A stretch of DNA of 32,601 nucleotides from Microcaldota archaeon (GTDB lineage Archaea > Micrarchaeota > Micrarchaeia > Norongarragalinales > JACRGE01), in assembly GCA_016212465.1 (NCBI GenBank), contig JACRGE010000094.1:1-32601 (forward strand), given 5' to 3'. Shown piece after piece: positions 17,429 to 26,480 of the stretch. A model generated the notes under the pieces. The model searched no databases, was not told the origin of the DNA, and saw only the letters and a list, made by a program, of their open reading frames with translations. The position numbers and the translations under genes are program-made. How positions within the stretch are numbered: position 1 is the stretch's first letter; the number at the start of each line of letters is the position of its first letter.

Positions 17429-17728
17429 ATGAATATGGCGGAATATCCCTACGTAAGAGAAACAACCGTATTCTCTGACGCAGACGACACTTTGCTAGCC
17501 CAAGAAACTAGGTGGGACTATCTTCGCACCCACCTTATCCTCTGGAAGGACTCCATCAGGTTCAAGTGGTACTCCATTATCCTTGCAATCGTTGGAATGG
17601 TTTTCCTGACGATACTCCCGGCTGTCTCCGTGCTTGCCTTCGCTGGAGTCTTTTACTACTACGTGCTGAGGATACAGCGGTTCACCAGGCTCTCCAAGTC
17701 CGTAAGGAAAGTCATCGTAGGCCACTAG
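17429..17728 (+). CDS. Small membrane protein, two-helix hairpin, 99 aa (cluster member 6)
   Basis: AGGTGAATGAATATG start context; LPAVSVLAFAGVFYYYVLR matches member 4; C-terminus LSKSVRKVIVGH. Confidence 0.75.
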   Translation: MNMAEYPYVRETTVFSDADDTLLAQETRWDYLRTHLILWKDSIRFKWYSIILAIVGMVFLTILPAVSVLAFAGVFYYYVLRIQRFTRLSKSVRKVIVGH

Positions 17729-17733
17729 AGAAA

Positions 17734-17874
17734 TCAAGGTCTCTCCCCCCCGATTCTTGAGGTTTCTTCTATCCTCCCTTTCTTTCTGATTTTCGCGCTC
17801 TTTGCCGCGTCTTTAGAGAAGTCCAGGTGTTGTAGGTATCTTCTTCTGCCCGGGCCATTCAACTTCCTTACCAT
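17734..17874 (-). CDS. Putative 46-aa basic small protein
   Basis: MVRKLNGPGRRRYLQHLDFSKDAAKSAKIRKKGRIEETSRIGGERP in an otherwise unexplained 330-bp intergenic region. Confidence 0.35.
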   Translation of the reverse strand: MVRKLNGPGRRRYLQHLDFSKDAAKSAKIRKKGRIEETSRIGGERP

Positions 17875-18057
17875 CCTACTGTTCGGTATTTATCAGCAGC
17901 AGCCAATGCTGTTTAATATTTTCTTGTTTGAAAACGCGCTGTTCTTCTTTTGGGTCATTGGTTTTTCCTGAGATAGTTTTAAATTGTTTTCCGACTACTT
18001 ATATCAGCTTCAATCTCTTTCAGTTGTTTCAGGTTTTAATCAAGCACAGGTGGGAGC

Positions 18058-19641
18058 ATGCCTAGGTTCATTTTCGTAACTGGCGGGGTGCTGAGCTCGC
18101 TCGGCAAAGGAACCTTTACCTCCTCCCTCGCAAAAGTGCTGAAGTCGTCTGGAGTCAATGTCTCGGCTATGAAAATAGACCCCTATTTGAACTGTGATGC
18201 GGGGACCTTGAATCCGTTCGAGCACGGCGAAGTATTCGTGACGCAAGATGGCTTTGAGTGTGACCTGGATTTAGGCACGTATGAGCGATTTCTTGGAATC
18301 TTTGCAAAGAAGGAACAGAACCTCATGATGGGCACGGTTTACAAAACTGTAATAGAAAAAGAGAGGCGGGGCGAATTCCTTGGAAAGACGCTTCAACTGA
18401 TTCCACATGTTACAAATGAGATAAAGTCCCGCATAAAAAAAGCAGCTCAAGTTACTGGTTGTGACGTGCTCGTCGTGGAGATAGGTGGAACGGTGGGAGA
18501 CATCGAGTCTGAGATTGTGCTTGAGGCCATTCGACAGATGAAATATGAAAACCCGAGTGAAGTTCTTTTCATCCACCTTGCTTTGGTTCCAACCATCATC
18601 ACTGGCGAGCAGAAGACGAAGCCCATGCAGCACTCAGTCCGAGCTTTGCTTGCTCGAGGCATAGCACCTGACGCGCTTATAGCGAGGTCAGAGAGGGAGC
18701 TGAAGGAAAAAACCAAGGAGAAGATTGCCTTGTTTTGCAATGTATTACCCGAGGCTGTTTTCAGCTTCCCGAATGTAGAACTTGTATACGAGTTGCCGTT
18801 CATCCTGAGGGACCAAGAAGTGATGAAGCCGATTGCAGAGAAATTTAAACTGGAGCTAAGGGAAATGAACATGAATGAGTGGAAGGCTATTGTTGAGAAG
18901 TTCAAAAGGATGAAGGAAGATAAGTTGATTGGGGTTGTAGGGAAATACGCGACTACGAAGGACACGTACATGAGCATTTTTGAGGCCTTGATGCACGCGG
19001 GCATAAGCAATGGCGTGAAAGTAAAGGCGAATTTGATTGATTCGGAGGAGATAGAGAAAAAACCAGATAAAATAAAACTCAGTGACTATGACGGCTTCCT
19101 GATTCCAGGCGGTTTCGGCGGTCGTGGCACGGAGGGGAAGATTGAGGTAATAAAATACGCGCGTGAAAATGATGTTCCCCTTTTTGGGATATGCTTTGGA
19201 TTCCAGTTGAGTGTGATAGAGTTCTGCAGGAACGTACTTGAATGGCGTGACGCGGCTTCGACCGAGTTTTCTCAAGAAACAACTCATCCTGTCATAGACT
19301 TGTTGCCTGAGCAAAGGAACATCAAGGAATTGGGTGGTACGATGAGGCTAGGAGTCCAGAAAACGATTTTGGATGACGGAACCAAAGCCCTGAACCTTTA
19401 TGGCGAAAAAGAGATTCTGAAGCGGCACCGGCATAGATTTGAGGTGAATCCTGGTTTCATCTCCGATATTGAGAAAGCGGGCATGCGTTTCTCAGGAAAA
19501 AGCGAAGACGGCGTGAAAATGGAGGTCTTGGAATTGAAGAACCACCAGTATTTCCTAGGCAGCCAATTCCATCCCGAATTCGATTCACGGCTTGAAAAAC
19601 CAGAGCCGCTTTTCCATGGTTTAGTGAAGGCAACCCTATAA
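18058..19641 (+). CDS. pyrG: CTP synthase
   Basis: FVTGGVLSSLGKG; MKIDPYLNCDAGTLNPFEHGEVFVTQDG; glutaminase FGICFGFQ and FHPEFDSR. TATA-like ACTTATATCA near 17995-18004. Confidence 0.95.
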   Translation: MPRFIFVTGGVLSSLGKGTFTSSLAKVLKSSGVNVSAMKIDPYLNCDAGTLNPFEHGEVFVTQDGFECDLDLGTYERFLGIFAKKEQNLMMGTVYKTVIEKERRGEFLGKTLQLIPHVTNEIKSRIKKAAQVTGCDVLVVEIGGTVGDIESEIVLEAIRQMKYENPSEVLFIHLALVPTIITGEQKTKPMQHSVRALLARGIAPDALIARSERELKEKTKEKIALFCNVLPEAVFSFPNVELVYELPFILRDQEVMKPIAEKFKLELREMNMNEWKAIVEKFKRMKEDKLIGVVGKYATTKDTYMSIFEALMHAGISNGVKVKANLIDSEEIEKKPDKIKLSDYDGFLIPGGFGGRGTEGKIEVIKYARENDVPLFGICFGFQLSVIEFCRNVLEWRDAASTEFSQETTHPVIDLLPEQRNIKELGGTMRLGVQKTILDDGTKALNLYGEKEILKRHRHRFEVNPGFISDIEKAGMRFSGKSEDGVKMEVLELKNHQYFLGSQFHPEFDSRLEKPEPLFHGLVKATL

Positions 19642-19744
19642 CATCTTCTTTTACTCTTGTTATTGAATGGAAAACCCCTGCATACGTGTTATTAACACTA
19701 ATAGAAAAAATAATTCGTATTCAGTTGTCTGAGTGGGATGCTGA

Positions 19745-20551
19745 ATGAAACACGTAATCCGCATAACGTTTGATGAGCTTTTTTCTCCTGTCCTTGTCTT
19801 CAGGGAAAGTGGATGTTTGGGTGAAATTCGAATAAAGCCTGGTGATAAAGTAGACCTATTGCTTGCCAGAGAACGCCGCTGTATTGGCTTTGTTTCAAAA
19901 GGAGAGTTTAAAGAATGCCCCAGGAAAGCGTTGGTCAAAGGAAAAAAGTGCGCTTCCTGTAACGCAGTCGATGAAGAAACCCCGTGTCTGAAGTGCAATG
20001 GATCAATCTGTCTCGCTGAAGAAGAAAAGAGACTAAAGTGCTCGGAAAAAAATTATTTTGTTTACCTGGCGGCATTCGGGGGAAGCATGTTGAAAGTGGG
20101 GGTAAGCCGGAAAGAACGGCGCATGCGGCGTTGGATAGAACAAGGAGCTGATTTTGCTGTGCGAATTGCTGACGGTCTGGATGGAAGAACCGCGAGAAGA
20201 ATTGAATATGCATTAACTCAACGAGGTTTCGCAAATGCATTGACGGGCAAGCAAAAAATATCCCTGCTGGGTTCAGACAAGAAACGCACGAGAGAGGAAT
20301 TGATTGAAAGGCTTGAGGCTCTAAGGGACTGCTTTCCAGAATTCGCTGAAAAACCAGCGGTTATTGAACTCAGTGAATACTATCCCAAGCTAGAGCACGC
20401 CAAGCCCACTAAAGCACTTGTTGGAAAATCCTTGGGAAATAAAGGTTCACTGCTTTTCCTCGAGCAGGCGGGCGAAACTCGTATCTTTGATTTGGGAATG
20501 GCTGTGGGGAGAATGGTATGTGAAGAAAAGTCCTTGTCTGCTTATCTCTAA
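19745..20551 (+). CDS. DUF2797 family protein
   Basis: Cys-rich CPRKALVKGKKCASCN...CLKCNGSIC then YFVYLAAFGGSMLKVGVSRKERRMRRWIEQGAD. Confidence 0.8.
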   Translation: MKHVIRITFDELFSPVLVFRESGCLGEIRIKPGDKVDLLLARERRCIGFVSKGEFKECPRKALVKGKKCASCNAVDEETPCLKCNGSICLAEEEKRLKCSEKNYFVYLAAFGGSMLKVGVSRKERRMRRWIEQGADFAVRIADGLDGRTARRIEYALTQRGFANALTGKQKISLLGSDKKRTREELIERLEALRDCFPEFAEKPAVIELSEYYPKLEHAKPTKALVGKSLGNKGSLLFLEQAGETRIFDLGMAVGRMVCEEKSLSAYL

Positions 20552-20567
20552 TACTTTGATGCCGTGC

Positions 20568-21809
20568 TTATGCGCGCGAGCGTGCGACCAGCATCTTTCC
20601 AAGTTCAAGCCCCTCCCTCGCCTTTTCCTTGGTTCTTGCCTCGCAGTTTATCCTCACTTTTGTTTCAGTATTTGATGCCCGAATCAAGAGAGTATAATCA
20701 TCGAATACCGCCTTCACGCCATCAAGCGTATAGACGCTTTCTGGGTTTCTTTCTTCAACGAGCGATTTTAATTTATTGAAATCCAGTGCGATATACTCTT
20801 GTTCTATCAGCGTGGTGTTCTTGAATCTGGACGAGAAGACCATGAAATCGCCTGCTCTTGCATTGGACAGCACAGCTGCTGCATATATCCCGTCAGAATT
20901 TGGGGCATGCTTCAAGAATGCAAAGTGCCCACTGCGCTCTGCGGAAAGGTCTGCTCCTTCTGCGATTGCTTCACCGAGCATGTTTGGGTCGCCCACTCTC
21001 GAAACATAGGCTTTGATTCCCAGTCCTTCAATAAAATCGAATACCTCCTGCCTGCAGTCGATGCTCAACACCATTCTGGCGCCTTTCCTCAAGTGGTTTT
21101 CCGCAACGTAAGCGGCAATCACGTCGCCTTCAACGAGGCGGCCTTCGTCTACTATGATCAAACGGTCCGCATCGCCGTCGAATGCGAAACCCACTTCTCC
21201 TTCTTCAATGGTTTTTTCCTTCAAAATTTGCAGCGTTTCGTTCTTTGGTTCAGGTTTGTGGTGCTCGTAAGATGGATCTGGTTCATCGAAGAGCGTCTTG
21301 GGAAAAACTTCTTTAATCGCGCACGCTGCTCCGCCGCATAGGTCAAAGATCCCTTTTTCAATCGAAGGAAGCGAAACGATGTATTCCTTGATTCTCTCAC
21401 TACCGTTTTCCGGCGGCATCTTGTTTTCAATAAGGCACGTTTCTTTAGGACGTTTTTCGAACTCAGCTTTAACAGCGCTCATTTCAGCTTCTGAAAAGTA
21501 AGTTCGGTTTTTGAAGAACTTCAGACCATTGTAATTCGGCGGGTTGTGGGATGCGGTGAAGCTGGCGCCCAATTCTTTTGAATGAAATGCCGTCAAGGGA
21601 GTTGGCACTTTCCCGAGGTACTTTACTTCGCCTTGAAAGCCGCTGCAAAACGCGTTCACGAGCGTTTCGTTGTTGAGCCTGTAGTCCGTTCCGATGACGA
21701 TTGCTCTGCCGATTCTTCTGGTGGCTGCTCCCAAAGAATAGAACCGCTCTTCAGTAATTGTTTCTCCGTAAATTCCTCTGAGGTCGTGCGGTCTGAACAT
21801 AAAGCTCAC
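20568..21809 (-). CDS. glmM: Phosphoglucosamine mutase/phosphohexomutase
   Basis: FRPHDLRGIYGE; TASHNPPNYNGLKF; FDGDADR metal loop. 4-bp overlap with the upstream glmU-like gene. Confidence 0.85.
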   Translation of the reverse strand: MSFMFRPHDLRGIYGETITEERFYSLGAATRRIGRAIVIGTDYRLNNETLVNAFCSGFQGEVKYLGKVPTPLTAFHSKELGASFTASHNPPNYNGLKFFKNRTYFSEAEMSAVKAEFEKRPKETCLIENKMPPENGSERIKEYIVSLPSIEKGIFDLCGGAACAIKEVFPKTLFDEPDPSYEHHKPEPKNETLQILKEKTIEEGEVGFAFDGDADRLIIVDEGRLVEGDVIAAYVAENHLRKGARMVLSIDCRQEVFDFIEGLGIKAYVSRVGDPNMLGEAIAEGADLSAERSGHFAFLKHAPNSDGIYAAAVLSNARAGDFMVFSSRFKNTTLIEQEYIALDFNKLKSLVEERNPESVYTLDGVKAVFDDYTLLIRASNTETKVRINCEARTKEKAREGLELGKMLVARSRA

Positions 21810-23047
21810 TCGCTTAATACATGAATTTCTTTTCCGTCAAATACTGAATTTTCCGGAAGGTTTTCTTTCACGAAGGAATTGGGATAAACACGGGAATTTC
21901 TTCCAATGAGCACCCCGCAGTTTATAGAACAGTTGACGCCTGTTTTGGTTCCCGGCCCGATTGCAGAGCCGAGTTTTTTCCTGCAGGAATCAATCATTTT
22001 TTCGTTCAATTTTACGTGCACGTTCTTTTCGTCAAAGCGTAAATTAGCGACTTTTGTACCCGCACCCAAATTTACATTTTCGCATACAACCGAATCGCCG
22101 ATGTAAGAATGGTGCGCCGCGTTGGTTCCATCCATTATTACAGACGCCTTTACTTCAGAAGAGCCTATGTGGCAGCTTGCGCCGATTACCACTCCTCCTC
22201 GAAGATAGGCGTTTGGCCCGATTACGGTGTTTTCTCCAATGAACGCGTTTCCCTCTATTACAGTGCCGCTTTTTATCACAGCTCCTCTTCCCAAAGAAAG
22301 CTTTCCTTTAATCTTCGCGCCTGCTTCCACGTTTCCTTCAATGGATTCTTCCATCAAATACTCCAAGGCCCATCTGTTCACGTCGATGTAGCTCCAGAAA
22401 TAGCCCAGGCCATTCCAGTACCCATCTGCCCGCACTGCCTTCAACTCGTTTTCAAGCGCGAATGCTTTTTGGCCGTCAGTTAGCTCTAATTCTCCGCGGG
22501 GCGAGGGCTTCAAATCGTGCAAATAATTGAAAAATTCTTTGGGAACGTGGAGGAAGTTGATGTTGATCATGCCCGGGCCGAGGCCAGGTTGTTTCTCAAC
22601 CACATCCAGTATGTTCCCGTTTTCGTATGTCTTGTAAGCGCCCCAAATGCTCCTGTCTTCAACGAACTTTGCTATTGCAAACCAATTCTTTTGCTCCTTA
22701 TACAAATCGAATATCTCTTGGGAATAGGCGTCGTCGCCGTTTAGAATCGTGAAATCTTCATCTACGAATGGTTCGGCTGTCAAAACCGCGTGGCCAGTTC
22801 CCTTCTGTTCCTTTTGCTCTGCGTAAACTATTTTGTCGACGAAAGGCGTTTTCGCAAAATGCTCGATTACGCTTTGCTTTCCTTCTCCTACTACGAGAAT
22901 GATTTTGTTTGCCAGCGGGTATACCATGGAAATGGTCCATTCCAAGAGCGGCTTGTTGAGGACGGGCAGCATGCATTTTTGCCTTCCGTTGGTGATGGGC
23001 CAAAGCCTTGTTCCCTTGCCTGCTGCAAGAATCACGAAGTCAGTCAT
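21806..23047 (-). CDS. Bifunctional sugar-1-phosphate nucleotidylyltransferase/acetyltransferase (GlmU-like)
   Basis: ILAAGKGTRLWPITNGRQKCMLPV plus C-terminal left-handed beta-helix hexapeptide repeats. Confidence 0.88.
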   Translation of the reverse strand: MTDFVILAAGKGTRLWPITNGRQKCMLPVLNKPLLEWTISMVYPLANKIILVVGEGKQSVIEHFAKTPFVDKIVYAEQKEQKGTGHAVLTAEPFVDEDFTILNGDDAYSQEIFDLYKEQKNWFAIAKFVEDRSIWGAYKTYENGNILDVVEKQPGLGPGMININFLHVPKEFFNYLHDLKPSPRGELELTDGQKAFALENELKAVRADGYWNGLGYFWSYIDVNRWALEYLMEESIEGNVEAGAKIKGKLSLGRGAVIKSGTVIEGNAFIGENTVIGPNAYLRGGVVIGASCHIGSSEVKASVIMDGTNAAHHSYIGDSVVCENVNLGAGTKVANLRFDEKNVHVKLNEKMIDSCRKKLGSAIGPGTKTGVNCSINCGVLIGRNSRVYPNSFVKENLPENSVFDGKEIHVLSE

Positions 23048-23089
23048 TGAATTTCACCACCGATTTTCATACTATTTTTTAACTGTTGG

Positions 23090-24862
23090 TTACTTCACAG
23101 TAACGCTTTTCGCGAGGTTCCTCGGCTTGTCTGGGTTGTTTCCTCTCTCGACTGCAGTCCAGTATGCTATGAGCTGGAGCGGAACAGTTGCCAACAGGGG
23201 ATAAAACAATTCCTGAGTTTGCGGCAAGAGAATCGTCTTGTCGTAAGCGGCGTTTTTCAAATCGCTTACTCCAATTATTGTTCCTCCCCTTGCTTTAATC
23301 TCGAGGCCGTTAGAAAGGCAATCACCGTAATTTCCATCCTTTGGATTCAACACCACCGCGGGAATGCCTTCTTCAATGAGAGCAAGCGTGCCGTGCTTCA
23401 ACTCGCCTGCAGGCATTCCTTCAGCGTGGACATAGGATATTTCCTTGAGCTTGAGCGCTCCCTCTAAAGCAATCGGATAGTTGACCCCCCGTCCGATGAA
23501 ATAAACGTGCTGTTTTTTTGCGAAATCCTTTGCAATTTCTTTTATCTGGGGTTCGCTTTCTTCAATCAATTTTTTAATTAAATTTGAAATCTCTTTCAAA
23601 TCTTCTTTTCCTTTTTCAAGCTCGTTCTTCAACGCATAGTGCACGAGGTAAAATAGAGTGAGCTGGGCTACGAATGCCTTCGTGGAAGCAACTCCAATCT
23701 CTGGTCCACAGTTAAGGTAAATCGTTTTCTCGCTTTCTCTCGCGATGCTGCTGCCGACTACGTTAACAATTGAAAAAATCCTCGCGCCCTTTTCCCTTGC
23801 TCTCTTGATTCCTTGAAGGACATCCGCTGTTTCCCCGCTTTGCGAGATTGCAAGCACCAAGTCTCCTTCTTTCAGGAGTTCGACGAAATTCGGGAATTCC
23901 GATGCAATGATGGGCTCCGCCTCAAGACTGTTTTTAGAAAGGAGATACTTTCCTACCAGGGCCGCGTGGTAAGAAGTGCCGCAGCACAACAAGAACACTT
24001 TTCTGAACTTCTTCAGTTCTTCAGCAAACGCTTGGAAAAAGTTTGCTTCCTGCGCAAGCGCATTCCTTGTTGCAGCAGGCGCTTCGTAGATCTCCTTCAG
24101 CATGAAATGAGGCAGCCCTTCTTTCCCGGCGCTTTGCCCGTCCCATTCGATCTGCTGCACTTGCTTCTGGATTGAGTGGCCTTTCCTGAAATCGAAATGC
24201 TTTACGCCCCCTTTGCTCAGAACAGCCAGTTCCCCATCGTTCATAAAAATTGCTTTCTTTGTGGAATGAAGGAACGGAAGGCAGTCACTAGCTGCAAAAA
24301 CACCTTCTTCCGCAATTCCTAAAACGAGAGGCGCTTCGTTCCTTAATGCAATGAGCTTGTCGGGTTCTTTGGAATAAAGCACGAGCAACGCGAAAGAGCC
24401 CTTGAGTTTTTTCGCGCTTTTTTTCACCGCGTCTTCAAACGTCTTTCCATCGTCCATATGCTCTTCGATGAGATGGGGGATCACTTCCGAATCCGTTTCG
24501 GAACGAAAAACATGGCCAGCTGCCCTGAGCTGCTCGCGGAGCTCTGCGTAGTTTTCGATAATGCCGTTGTGCACCACCGCAATCTCTTTCCTGCAGTCCA
24601 GATGCGGGTGCGCGTTCTCTTTGGAAACGCGGCCGTGGGTCGCCCAGCGGGAATGTCCAATCCCTACGCTTCCTTTGAGAGAGGCGAAGTCTTCAACCGC
24701 GTTTATCGCTTCAATTCCTCCAACTCCCTTTCTAACGGTTATTTCGCTGCCCGCGACCGCTATTCCCGCTGAATCATAACCGCGGTACTCCAGCTTCCTA
24801 AGCCCGTTCAACAGAACCGGACCAGCTTCGTTAATCCCTATGTATCCAACAATTCCACACAT
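23090..24862 (-). CDS. glmS: Glutamine--fructose-6-phosphate aminotransferase
   Basis: MCGIVGYIG; LEYRGYDSAGIAV; CGTSYHAALVGKYL; AEGMPAGELKHGTLALIEEG SIS domains. Confidence 0.95.
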   Translation of the reverse strand: MCGIVGYIGINEAGPVLLNGLRKLEYRGYDSAGIAVAGSEITVRKGVGGIEAINAVEDFASLKGSVGIGHSRWATHGRVSKENAHPHLDCRKEIAVVHNGIIENYAELREQLRAAGHVFRSETDSEVIPHLIEEHMDDGKTFEDAVKKSAKKLKGSFALLVLYSKEPDKLIALRNEAPLVLGIAEEGVFAASDCLPFLHSTKKAIFMNDGELAVLSKGGVKHFDFRKGHSIQKQVQQIEWDGQSAGKEGLPHFMLKEIYEAPAATRNALAQEANFFQAFAEELKKFRKVFLLCCGTSYHAALVGKYLLSKNSLEAEPIIASEFPNFVELLKEGDLVLAISQSGETADVLQGIKRAREKGARIFSIVNVVGSSIARESEKTIYLNCGPEIGVASTKAFVAQLTLFYLVHYALKNELEKGKEDLKEISNLIKKLIEESEPQIKEIAKDFAKKQHVYFIGRGVNYPIALEGALKLKEISYVHAEGMPAGELKHGTLALIEEGIPAVVLNPKDGNYGDCLSNGLEIKARGGTIIGVSDLKNAAYDKTILLPQTQELFYPLLATVPLQLIAYWTAVERGNNPDKPRNLAKSVTVK

Positions 24863-24877
24863 GTTCTTACCTCAAAA

Positions 24878-24977
24878 ATGAAAGGCTCCGCCCTAGAGCT
24901 GGATTTTTTTGAAGAGTTCGAGGGAAAGAGGGAGACCAGGCAACGGAACGGAAAACCTCCTTGGGGCTGCCTCTCCC
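24878..24977 (-). promoter_or_regulatory. Structured 5' leader of glmS
   Basis: Minus-strand GGGAGAGGCA (24977-24968) pairs with TGCC-TGG-TCTCCC (24942-24930), with a 3-nt bulge and 25-nt loop; T-rich TATA-like sequence near 24990. Confidence 0.45.
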
Positions 24978-25076
24978 TGCTTCCAGATTATTTAAAAAAA
25001 GCCTCCATTTAATATCCGCTAATGAATTGTTTGGGTTTTTATGAAGAATTTCATAGATTAGTCAGTATTTTCAAGC

Positions 25077-25103
25077 ATAGTATTAAAAATTTTTTCATAC
25101 TAT
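25077..25103. promoter_or_regulatory. Operator-like inverted repeat at the Nudix-HTH promoter
   Basis: ATAGTAT (25077-25083)/ATACTAT (25097-25103) abutting AT-rich TATA region. Confidence 0.4.
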
Positions 25104-25130
25104 TATAATAATTATTAAACTGGTGGTTTT

Positions 25131-25562
25131 GTGGGTGAACGACAATACCCTGAACCAGCTGTAGGCGCGCTGGTGTTGAACAAGAGAAATGAACTGCTTT
25201 TGATAAAGTCCGGCAAGTGGGGTGGGAGATACGTGATTCCAGGCGGGCATGTAGAGTTAGGTGAAACGATTGAGCAGGCTGTAAAACGAGAGGTATTGGA
25301 AGAGGTTGGGCTTCGCGTCAAGGTTTCGGCCTTTCTCATGCTGCAGGAAGCGATTTTTCCGACAGAGTTCCAAAAAAAGAAACATTTTATTTTTTTAGAC
25401 TACGTGTGCGAGGCGCTGGGAGACGAAATAAAAATTGATGAAAAAGAAGCACAGGAAGCAGTCTGGGTTTCACCAAAAGCCGCGCTCAAATTAAATCTAA
25501 ATTCATCTACTAGGAGAGCAGTAATAGAATTTATCCGTGGCAAAACGGAAGTGGTTGAATGA
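25131..25562 (+). CDS. Nudix hydrolase
   Basis: Nudix box GHVELGETIEQAVKREVLEEVGL (Gx5Ex7REUxEExGU). Confidence 0.93.
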   Translation: MGERQYPEPAVGALVLNKRNELLLIKSGKWGGRYVIPGGHVELGETIEQAVKREVLEEVGLRVKVSAFLMLQEAIFPTEFQKKKHFIFLDYVCEALGDEIKIDEKEAQEAVWVSPKAALKLNLNSSTRRAVIEFIRGKTEVVE

Positions 25563-26455
25563 AGGCGAAAATCGTTTTGGACTCGAAGGCGTTGGACACA
25601 GAATTAGTGGAAAGCGGTTCTCTTTCTGTCTTGTCGGAAGACCGGCTCAGGATACTGAAAGCCTTGAATGAGCCAAAATACCCGGCAGAGTTGGCGAAGG
25701 AGTTGAAGATGCAGGTTCAAACCGTCTACTACCATATTCGCCTGTTGAATGAAGCAAAGCTTATTGAACTGGTTGAATACGAGGAAACCGGAGGGGCTCT
25801 TGCAAAGAAATACGTTGCTAAAGGAGACGCACTTTCCATCATTTTGAACGAGAAATGGAAGCCGTTTTCTTTCAGGGCGGGAGTGTCACCTCCAACTCTC
25901 TTAAAGCACTTTATTTCAGGCAATTTTTTTGACGGCAGAATAGTGGTAGGCTCTCCTGATCCGCACGGAAAATACCGTTCCCGTGGTTCAGAATTCTGTT
26001 CCCTTGAATTTGCAATGTACCTCGGAAGTTTTGCTTCCTTTTCCTATCCCCTATTCTATCTAGATACAGAGATTGATGAGCGCATGAAAAAAGATAATCT
26101 GGTTTTGTTCGGCGGGCCAAAGGTGGATACCATAGTCGACGAAATCAATTCCTTTCTCCCCATTTACTTCGAGGAAAAGACTTTCGCGGTGATCTCGAAA
26201 CTCTCCGGAAAGAAATACGAGGAAAACGTCGGAGTGGTTGAATTAATTGACAACCCATTCAACAAAAGCAATAAGATTCTGCTTATCGCGGGTTTGAACC
26301 ACATTTCCACCCGCGTGGCAGTTCTTTCCCTTATAAAGCAACCCAAGAAAATAGAAGGAGGCAACCTCTACAACCCGAAAGTGATTGCGAAAGTGGTTGA
26401 AGGCTTTGATGAAGATGGAGACGGAATCGCCGAAGTTGTTGATATACTAGAGTAA
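25559..26455 (+). CDS. Winged-HTH (ArsR-like) protein fused to a C-terminal S-layer-like domain
   Basis: LSEDRLRILKALNEPKYPAELAKELKMQVQTVYYHIRLLNEAKLIEL wHTH; C-terminal NLVLFGGPKVDTIV...ILLIAGLNHISTRVAVLSL and DEDGDGIAEVVDIL. 4-bp overlap with Nudix. Confidence 0.75.
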   Translation: MKAKIVLDSKALDTELVESGSLSVLSEDRLRILKALNEPKYPAELAKELKMQVQTVYYHIRLLNEAKLIELVEYEETGGALAKKYVAKGDALSIILNEKWKPFSFRAGVSPPTLLKHFISGNFFDGRIVVGSPDPHGKYRSRGSEFCSLEFAMYLGSFASFSYPLFYLDTEIDERMKKDNLVLFGGPKVDTIVDEINSFLPIYFEEKTFAVISKLSGKKYEENVGVVELIDNPFNKSNKILLIAGLNHISTRVAVLSLIKQPKKIEGGNLYNPKVIAKVVEGFDEDGDGIAEVVDILE

Positions 26456-26480
26456 GCTTTTCACTCATCTCAAGGAGCTG

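Noticed and set aside
18271-19314. Antisense ORFs opposite pyrG
   Set aside because: Shadow ORFs of a clearly coding gene; same for many antisense ORFs opposite glmS, glmM, radA and RPA.
24863-25010. Canonical glmS ribozyme
   Set aside because: Leader is structured, but I could not recognise the conserved ribozyme core, and archaeal examples are not established.
26286-26320. tRNA-like T-loop string GGGTTTGAACC
   Set aside because: Lies inside a well-supported CDS and no acceptor or anticodon arms are visible.
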